Origin: Deltaproteobacteria bacterium
GTDB taxonomy: Bacteria > Desulfobacterota > Desulfobacteria > Desulfobacterales > B30-G6
Length of the DNA stretch: 11,836 nt
NCBI GenBank assembly: GCA_003647375.1
Contig: QMMS01000122.1
Location: 1-11,836 of the forward strand
Reading direction: 5' to 3'
A model generated the notes under the pieces. The model was not told the DNA's origin, did no database searches, and saw nothing but the letters and a program-made list of their open reading frames with translations. Both the position numbers and the translations under genes were made by a program. Below, piece after piece: positions 7,447-11,836 of the stretch (position 1 is its first letter; the number at the start of each line of letters is the position of its first letter).

Positions 7447-7519
7447 GGCTGTAGACTGTTAGGCTATAGACTGTAGGCGCCTAACAGCCTACAGTCTATA
7501 AGTCTATAGTCTTCAGTCT
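7447..7519. repeat. Family A palindromic element, copy 2, between convergent genes
   Basis: Bases 7465-7478 and 7487-7500 form a perfect 14-bp stem around an 8-nt loop. An alternative 9-bp pairing exists between 7456-7464 and 7479-7487. The unit CTGTAGACTGTTAGGCT (7449-7465) is identical to 333-349 of the first copy. The element fills the 80 nt between the convergent ends of leuA and the chalcone-isomerase-like gene, where a structure ending transcription from both sides is expected. That role is inferred; no T tract is present on either strand. Confidence 0.83.
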
Positions 7520-7520
7520 A

Positions 7521-8102
7521 TTATAAGCCCAGCAAACCCTTGCGTATGCGTTTTTGCGCTTTTTCGCCAACACTCATGCGGTAATACATTTTCATGAACT
7601 CAGAGCCTTGAATCGTACCTTTCATCACCCCCTGGTAGGTATACATCAGACCCTTGCCCGGCACATAGGTAGATTCCGCTGTTAAACCGGGAGCCATGTC
7701 TTTGTCCATCCAAGACGCATATAGGTCGACATCGGCCTGGTGAGCAGCCATGAGTTCCGGTGAATTACACTTTGCCATGGCCTCCACAACACCTGCCTGG
7801 AGTTTCTTGGCGGTTGCCTTACTAGTGAGATAGTGGGTGAGGAGATACTTCACCTGCTCGGAATTGATCACCTCATCAGCGTCGTTAGTCGGGTTTTCCA
7901 GATAAAGGCCTGTGACATACACTTTTACAAAAACCAGCGCCTTCCGGTAGGCAACTCCGTTCAGTTTCAGTGTTTTGCCCTCGATTACCTTTTCTCCTGG
8001 AAAGGTCACCCCCAGGATTTCCATGTCCCCTGCAAAACCTACAGACCCCATCCCCACAATAAAAACCAGCATTGTCACCAAAACCAAAATTTTTCTCATC
8101 AT
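7521..8102 (-). CDS. Secreted chalcone-isomerase-like domain protein
   Basis: The 193-residue protein starts with a signal peptide: MMRK, then a hydrophobic run to about residue 22, with likely cleavage near VGFA/GDM. The mature part matches the bacterial chalcone isomerase-like family, with EILGVTFPGEKVIEGKTLKLNG (about 28-49) and the family phrase YRKALVFVKVYVTGLYL (about 52-68). It ends with GTIQGSEFMKMYYRMSVGEK. These bacterial proteins are periplasmic and of unsettled function; they are not known to make flavonoids, so no reaction is assigned. AAAGGAG (reverse complement of 8110-8116) lies 7 nt before the ATG at 8102. A second ATG follows at once. The upstream region is a full family C palindrome. 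It is transcribed toward leuA. Confidence 0.85.
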   Translation of the reverse strand: MMRKILVLVTMLVFIVGMGSVGFAGDMEILGVTFPGEKVIEGKTLKLNGVAYRKALVFVKVYVTGLYLENPTNDADEVINSEQVKYLLTHYLTSKATAKKLQAGVVEAMAKCNSPELMAAHQADVDLYASWMDKDMAPGLTAESTYVPGKGLMYTYQGVMKGTIQGSEFMKMYYRMSVGEKAQKRIRKGLLGL

Positions 8103-8149
8103 GATGTGCTCCTTTTAAAGTTTTTGGGTTGCAAACCAATATATCTTTA

Positions 8150-8267
8150 TCCCAGCCCGGACAAACCGGAAAAGGAAAAAATCTTTTATCACGAAAACAC
8201 GAAAGTACGAAACCACGAAAAAGACCATGAAATTTTTCGTGTTTTTCAAATTTCGTGTTTTCGTGAT
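8150..8267. repeat. Family C element, full palindromic copy
   Basis: Four ATCACGAA-like 8-nt units (8188-8219) face TTCGTGTT-like units (about 8236-8267). The outer 16 bp (8188-8203 with 8252-8267) form a perfect inverted repeat. The left flank, read on the - strand (8203 down to 8150), continues into the tail with CCGGTTTGTCCGG shared with the copy before leuA. It lies in the 286-nt gap upstream of the chalcone-isomerase-like gene. The following bases (about 8283-8303) contain weaker 9-nt units, AACCACAAA and ATACACAAA. Confidence 0.87.
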
Positions 8268-8324
8268 TGCTTTTATTGTTTTTAACCACAAAATACACAA
8301 ACTTTACAGTTAAGGGACTAATTT

Positions 8325-8389
8325 GAGCGATTGTCATTAATAGGACTTTATAGCGGCAACGCCGCATCAGACAATTCGCTCCGCGAATT
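8325..8389. repeat. Nested palindrome at the 3' end of the DUF2147 gene
   Basis: An outer stem pairs 8325-8335 with 8370-8381 (11 bp with one bulged base). Inside it is a perfect 5-bp hairpin with a 3-nt loop (GCGGC 8353-8357, GCCGC 8361-8365). A third hairpin, AATTCGC/GCGAATT (8373-8379 with 8383-8389, 3-nt loop), overlaps the right arm and touches the stop codon of the DUF2147 gene. It could serve as a transcript-end structure for the - strand unit or as a small palindromic repeat. No T run follows on the - strand. Confidence 0.65.
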
Positions 8390-8826
8390 TATTTTCGCGT
8401 CCACACCTGTGTTCTCCCGATCAAGGATATACCGATATACCCACGCACTTTCAACGTATTATCTTCATTCAATTTCATCTTACAGGAATAAGTCTTGCCG
8501 TTGTCGGGATCATAAATCGTCCCTTCTGCCCACTTGTTTTTTCCTTTGTAGACAAACCCGTTCACCAGATTCAGTCCAATAATAGGGTTGCCCTGTTTGG
8601 ACTCGTCAGGGTTGTTGGTATCCAGCTTTTCGGAACCATCATCATTTTTCGGCTCCTTGAGCCAGACAATCTTGCCGCTGTATACATTATCAGCTTTGTA
8701 AACCTGCACGAGCGCCTTGTTGTCCTTGGTGTACCATTCACCAACAATGGCATCGGCTTCTTCTGCCAACGCCCTACCCCCGATAATCAGCAACAGGCAG
8801 ATTAAACAGAACAAATATCGTTTCAT
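8389..8826 (-). CDS. Secreted DUF2147 family protein
   Basis: The 145-residue protein has a clear signal peptide (MKRYLFCLICLLLIIGG, cleavage after ALA at residue 21). The mature domain has the DUF2147 pattern: IVGEWYTKDNKALVQVYK (27-44), YSGKIVWL, GNPIIGLNLVNGF, then IYDPDNGKTYSCKMKL and the ending LKVRGYIGISLIGRTQVWTR. Members are small beta-rich periplasmic proteins without a settled function. The ribosome site AAAGGATG lies just ahead of the ATG at 8826. The gene starts 30 nt after the pyrD stop on the same strand, so the two are probably one transcript, but no functional link to pyrimidine synthesis is known to me. Confidence 0.86.
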   Translation of the reverse strand: MKRYLFCLICLLLIIGGRALAEEADAIVGEWYTKDNKALVQVYKADNVYSGKIVWLKEPKNDDGSEKLDTNNPDESKQGNPIIGLNLVNGFVYKGKNKWAEGTIYDPDNGKTYSCKMKLNEDNTLKVRGYIGISLIGRTQVWTRK

Positions 8827-8856
8827 CTTTGCATCCTTTCCCCTTCTATAAAATCG

Positions 8857-9780
8857 TTATAAGTTTTTATTGATAGCACCAACGATGGCCACAATACTGT
8901 CAAGTTTCCTCTGTTCAGCAAATCCCTCCAACCCAGTCACGATCTCCATGGTTGCCCGGGGGTTGACAAAATTGGCCGTTCCCACCTGGACTGCCGTAGC
9001 CCCCACCATGAGAAATTCCAGGGCATCCTGAGTCGTCATGATGCCGCCAACGCCGATCACCGGGATACTGACCTTTTGGGCAACCTGCCAGACCATTCGT
9101 AAAGCAATAGGTTTTATGGCCGGACCGGAGAGACCACCGGTAATGTTGGCCAACTTTGGGCGGCAGGTATCGATATCCACGGCCATTCCCGTAAGGGTGT
9201 TGATCAAGGATAGCGAATCAGCGCCGGCATCTTCCACACCACTGGCAATTTCAACAATATCGGTGACATTGGGTGACAGTTTCACCATTACATGCTTGGT
9301 GGTTTGATTCCTTACGGCCTGGACAACCCGATGAGCAGAATCAGGGTCGGCACCAAAGGCGATACCTCCGAGCTTGACGTTCGGGCAGGAAATGTTGACC
9401 TCCACACCGGCAATCCCCTCTGTTTCTTCCACGCGTAAGGCCAGGGCTGCGTATTCGTCCATGTCCCTGCCATAAATATTGGTAATGACCGGTGTCTGGA
9501 ATTGTTTCAGAAAAGGTAGTTTCTCGGAGATGAATGCGTCGATACCGACGTTTTCCAGACCGATTGCGTTCAGCATGCCGCTTGGGGTTTCCACGATTCT
9601 CGGTGGCGGGTTTCCTTTTGAAGGTTTCAATGACAGGCCCTTGACAACAATCCCCCCCAAGTGGTTCAAATCGACGAATTCGTTATACTCACTGCCGTAA
9701 CCAAATGTTCCCGATGCTGTCATCACCGGGTTCTTTAGCAGGAGCCCCCTACCGATATCTACTTGAAGCTTCTCATCCAT
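8857..9780 (-). CDS. pyrD: Dihydroorotate dehydrogenase, class 1 (1B type) catalytic subunit
   Basis: The FMN enzyme oxidises dihydroorotate to orotate in pyrimidine synthesis. From the ATG at 9780 it has 307 residues, normal for class 1B. Seen in order: NPVMTASGTFGYG (17-29), VVKGLS with FMN-contacting Lys47, NAIGLEN (71-77), the catalytic cysteine in NISCPN (Cys132; class 2 enzymes use Ser), Lys167, NTLTGMAVD (194-202), GGLSGPAIKP (215-224), and the FMN phosphate site GVGGI (243-247) with QVGTANF. Class 1B enzymes normally work with a PyrK Fe-S/FAD subunit; no pyrK is next to this gene. An in-frame TTG at 9804 is possible, but neither start has a strong ribosome site. A promoter lies about 50 nt upstream. 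Confidence 0.93.
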   Translation of the reverse strand: MDEKLQVDIGRGLLLKNPVMTASGTFGYGSEYNEFVDLNHLGGIVVKGLSLKPSKGNPPPRIVETPSGMLNAIGLENVGIDAFISEKLPFLKQFQTPVITNIYGRDMDEYAALALRVEETEGIAGVEVNISCPNVKLGGIAFGADPDSAHRVVQAVRNQTTKHVMVKLSPNVTDIVEIASGVEDAGADSLSLINTLTGMAVDIDTCRPKLANITGGLSGPAIKPIALRMVWQVAQKVSIPVIGVGGIMTTQDALEFLMVGATAVQVGTANFVNPRATMEIVTGLEGFAEQRKLDSIVAIVGAINKNL

Positions 9781-9821
9781 TGTCTTGCAAAGCCCACTTC
9801 TCAATAAGATCGTGTAACAAT

Positions 9822-9850
9822 TTGATGACTATACTGCTTTTTGGTATAAT
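9822..9850 (+). promoter_or_regulatory. Sigma-70-type promoter, rightward
   Basis: TTGATG (9822-9827) and a perfect TATAAT (9845-9850) are separated by exactly 17 nt, and TG at 9842-9843 gives an extended -10. This is the best promoter match in the window. It points toward the possible small membrane protein at 9984, about 125 nt beyond the expected start site. Confidence 0.65.
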
Positions 9851-9856
9851 TGTCCA
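9828..9856 (-). promoter_or_regulatory. Sigma-70-type promoter, leftward, for pyrD
   Basis: On the - strand TGGACA (9856-9851) and TATAGT (9833-9828) each match five of six consensus bases, with a 17-nt spacer. A start near 9821 gives a leader of about 40 nt to the pyrD ATG at 9780. It almost fully overlaps the rightward promoter. Confidence 0.55.
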
Positions 9857-9983
9857 TCAATTGCGAACGACAGATAGTTCAATTTTATCGAAGAACCGGT
9901 ATGGATTCTCCATTACAACTATGTTATGTATGCATTACTTGATCTTAGTGGACAACCGGTTTAGAAAATTGGATAATGTTATC

Positions 9984-10157
9984 ATGAAAGACAGGCTATC
10001 GACCGGTAAAAACAGAAGAATAGAGTCCCAGGCTTTTTTTCTCGTTTTCAAGCTGCCTCTCCTTCTGATCACGCCCATACTGGGGTTTATCATAGAATTT
10101 CTCTATGAACTACCTTTCATGCTGGTTTGCCTTCTGGATAGTCGTTTAAGAAAATAG
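9984..10157 (+). CDS. Possible small membrane protein (57 residues)
   Basis: The frame from ATG 9984 to TAG 10155-10157 gives MKDRLSTGKNRR at the N-terminus, then two hydrophobic stretches (about FFLVFKLPLLLITPILGFII and FMLVCLL) separated by EFLYEL, and a basic end (DSRLRK). This matches a short two-helix membrane protein with positive ends. I recognise no family. The start is uncertain: the frame is open further upstream with ATGs at 9921 and 9930, and the ribosome site is weak. Support comes from a good rightward promoter at 9822-9850 and from the lack of any other gene between pyrD and the endonuclease. It may also be a chance frame. Confidence 0.35.
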   Translation: MKDRLSTGKNRRIESQAFFLVFKLPLLLITPILGFIIEFLYELPFMLVCLLDSRLRK

Positions 10158-10190
10158 ATACCCGGGGCCAAAGAACCCGGCACTGTTCAT

Positions 10191-10213
10191 ACCCTGTAAG
10201 GGTTTATCGTTTT
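10191..10213 (+). terminator. Weak terminator-like hairpin
   Basis: ACCCT (10191-10195) and AGGGT (10199-10203) form a short 5-bp stem with a 3-nt loop, followed by TTTATCGTTTT up to 10213. It lies 34 nt after the possible small membrane protein. The stem is short and the T run interrupted, so it is only suggestive. Confidence 0.3.
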
Positions 10214-10232
10214 ACATATTCGGCTGCAATAA

Positions 10233-10408
10233 ATCCTAAATCCGAATATCGAAATTCGAAACAAATTCAAATATCAAATGCTCAAATGACCCAAACATAA
10301 CCCATGTGCTCCTGTATGCCGGCCTAAGCATGCTGTGCTTTGTTTTGAACTTTCGGATTTGGATCATTGGATATTGTTTCGAATTTCGATATTCGTGCTT
10401 CGAATTTT
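10233..10408. repeat. Family D palindromic element ahead of the endonuclease gene
   Basis: Bases 10243-10264 and 10374-10395 form a perfect 22-bp inverted repeat, with weaker similarity on both sides. Arms and flanks are built from 7-8-nt AT-rich units such as AATTCGA, TCAAATA and TCAAATG. The 109-nt centre (10265-10373) has no open frame of note; it contains a GCATGC palindrome. The element fills most of the 316-nt gap between the small frame and the endonuclease gene. Confidence 0.85.
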
Positions 10409-10473
10409 AACCAGTATTGGCATCGTCACAGGCATATTTCTCCGGCCTGGAATAGAAGACCAGGTTTCCGATA

Positions 10474-11688
10474 ATGAATAAAAAAGTAATCACCATACCC
10501 TTTCCACAATTGAAAGACATCCATCTGACGGCAGGAGCCGTTTATGAAGGTGGCGGCAACGGCAACATCTCTGATGATCCGCTTGCGAGATTGCTGAAAG
10601 GCGGCAATTCCGGCGGCTTTCGTTATTGCGGATCTGTTGAAAGCCTGAATTACCTCATCATAACCATCAACACAGACAACCGGCAATGGCTCGATACAAT
10701 AGACCCCGAATCAGGAACGATTGCCTGTTATGGTGACAACAGATCCCCTGGCCATGGTATCCATGACACGCCCAAGCATGGGAATTTGATCCTGAGGAAA
10801 CTATTTAAAAATCTCCACAGCAGTAAAGATCCCAGATGCCATGTTCCCCCGATCTTTCTGTTCAGCAAGCATCCCAACAAAGCCAGCCCCCGATCAATTC
10901 GATTCCTTGGACTCTGTGCGCCTGGATCGCCTGGTTTAAAACCGTCGGACGACCTAACCCGTAAGCAGAAACGATTCGAATCCAAACCTTTTTGGAACTA
11001 CCGCGCTACATTCACACTTCTGGACATTCCGGTGATTAAAAGGGCTTGGATCGATGATCTGGAAACCAGCAGAAAAGATTCACCACACCGGCCGATTGTC
11101 TGGAAGATGTGGCATAAAAGCGGTCTTTATCGACCCCTTCAACAGGAGCACCGCTTGGGTGTTCGATCGCCAGGCATGCAACTGCCAACGGACGATCTCC
11201 GCAAAGCCATGCTCTTCAAACTTTACCGTTATTTTTCTTCGGAGCCGTATCAATTCCTGCACTTTGCCGCTGACATTTATGCCCGAACTGATTCAAAAAT
11301 TACCCTGGGGCGTGTCAGGCGTCATCCATCTGGCGGAGCATATGGCATCACCGGACATTTTCGATTGGGCATCGATTCCGACCCGGTTCATCTGGGGTTT
11401 CTTGTGGAAGCCAAATGCTATAACCCCGGTATCGGGAGCCGCAAACGTAAATCGATCGGAGTAAAAGAAATATTGAAGATGCTCTCCCGGTTGGAAAGCC
11501 GGCGCTTTGGTGTGCTTGTGACGACATCGGTTGTAACGCAACAGGCTTATGAAGCATTCAGGAAACAGAACCATCCGGTGGTATGTATCGTAGGCACCGA
11601 CATCATCGATGTTCTGATTTCAAATAACATCAGCAACATCGCACAATTAACCAATTGGCTTTCCGATAATTACCCTATAGTTGCATAA
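10474..11688 (+). CDS. Modification-dependent (type IV) restriction endonuclease, AspBHI/MspJI-like
   Basis: The 404-residue protein has two regions. The N-terminal part (about 20-185) carries the pattern I associate with the AspBHI-type SRA-like 5-methylcytosine recognition domain: VYEGGGNGNISDDPLARLL (23-41), GNSGGFRY (44-51), CYGDNRSPGHGIHDTPKHGN (85-104), VPPIFLF (124-130) and RFLGLCAPGSPG (143-154). The C-terminal part (about 240-400) resembles an Mrr-like nuclease fold: GHFRLGIDSD (294-303) with a candidate acidic ligand, then FLVEAKCY (309-316) giving the E-x-K half of the catalytic site (Glu312, Lys314), and a helix-strand-rich region through VLVTTSVVTQQAYEAF. Such enzymes cut DNA carrying modified cytosine and need no companion methylase; none is seen here. 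The ribosome site before ATG 10474 is weak. Family recognition is from memory of motifs. Confidence 0.8.
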   Translation: MNKKVITIPFPQLKDIHLTAGAVYEGGGNGNISDDPLARLLKGGNSGGFRYCGSVESLNYLIITINTDNRQWLDTIDPESGTIACYGDNRSPGHGIHDTPKHGNLILRKLFKNLHSSKDPRCHVPPIFLFSKHPNKASPRSIRFLGLCAPGSPGLKPSDDLTRKQKRFESKPFWNYRATFTLLDIPVIKRAWIDDLETSRKDSPHRPIVWKMWHKSGLYRPLQQEHRLGVRSPGMQLPTDDLRKAMLFKLYRYFSSEPYQFLHFAADIYARTDSKITLGRVRRHPSGGAYGITGHFRLGIDSDPVHLGFLVEAKCYNPGIGSRKRKSIGVKEILKMLSRLESRRFGVLVTTSVVTQQAYEAFRKQNHPVVCIVGTDIIDVLISNNISNIAQLTNWLSDNYPIVA

Positions 11689-11810
11689 ACAACATGGCAA
11701 ATCATAGATAATAAGTTGTTATTATATGCAATATCGTAGGAATAGCGCCATTGCCTGGATATTCCCCCAGGTGAATTCCAAGGATGGTGTCTTTTTTGCC
11801 ATGTTGTTTA
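11686..11810. repeat. Perfect 16-bp inverted repeat pair enclosing 93 nt
   Basis: TAAACAACATGGCAAA (11686-11701) and its exact reverse complement (11795-11810) flank a 93-nt interior. The left arm contains the stop codon of the endonuclease gene. The interior holds two smaller perfect hairpins: ATAATAA/TTATTAT (11708-11714 with 11719-11725) and CCTGG/CCAGG (11754-11758 with 11767-11771). No target duplication is visible at the ends. It may be a small palindromic mobile unit or a transcript-end structure. The remaining 26 nt to the window edge show nothing certain. Confidence 0.7.
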
Positions 11811-11836
11811 CCCTGCGGGAAAGCCGGAGAACTTCA

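Noticed and set aside
7885..8367. 160-codon - strand frame running through the family C repeat into the chalcone-isomerase-like gene
   Set aside because: It is composed of translated repeat units and an out-of-frame reading of the real gene, whose own frame has a signal peptide and ribosome site.
9705..10157. 150-codon + strand frame starting inside pyrD
   Set aside because: The first part is antisense to pyrD and is not protein-like. Only the last 57 codons, after the promoter, are kept as a low-confidence gene.
11726..11836. + strand frame open to the window edge (37 codons from ATG 11726), and the 26-codon - strand frame 11722-11802
   Set aside because: Both lie in the inverted-repeat element, show no known motif, and the first is cut by the window edge. 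They cannot be judged from this sequence.

Overview
The window looks like chromosomal DNA of an anaerobic sulfate-reducer-type bacterium, most likely Desulfobacterota / Desulfobacterales. This is inferred from the gene types, the citramalate route to isoleucine, and the abundance of short-unit palindromic repeats between genes. No marker gene for direct placement is present.

Layout. The left edge (1-330) is the zinc-ribbon tail of DNA topoisomerase I. From 415 to 7440, on the + strand, runs a branched-chain amino acid cluster: an ilv leader with a complete transcription attenuator (474-637), then ilvB, ilvN, ilvC, cimA and leuA. Together these encode acetolactate synthase (both subunits), ketol-acid reductoisomerase, citramalate synthase and 2-isopropylmalate synthase. 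They cover the committed steps to valine, isoleucine (from pyruvate, not threonine) and leucine. ilvD, leuB and leuCD are not in the window.

On the - strand follow a secreted chalcone-isomerase-like protein (7521-8102) and a two-gene unit, pyrD (class 1 dihydroorotate dehydrogenase) followed by a secreted DUF2147 protein. Almost fully overlapping divergent promoters at 9822-9856 appear to serve pyrD to the left and a possible small membrane protein (9984-10157) to the right. The right end carries a solitary type IV restriction endonuclease of the AspBHI/MspJI kind (10474-11688), whose stop codon lies in a perfect 16-bp inverted repeat.

The strongest observation is the ilv attenuator. A 30-codon leader peptide holds 14 Ile/Leu/Val codons. 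Its RNA shows three mutually exclusive pairings (489-498:561-570, 555-569:601-615, 601-608:620-627 plus a T run) that fit ribosome-controlled termination before ilvB.

The second theme is the intergenic DNA. Nearly every gap over about 60 bp holds a palindromic element, and four families (A-D) are built from 7-9-nt tandem units in inverted orientation. Family A brackets the ilv-leu cluster, B fills the ilvN-ilvC gap, C fills the cimA-leuA gap and reaches the leuA ribosome binding site, and D lies ahead of the endonuclease gene. A further nested palindrome sits after the DUF2147 gene.
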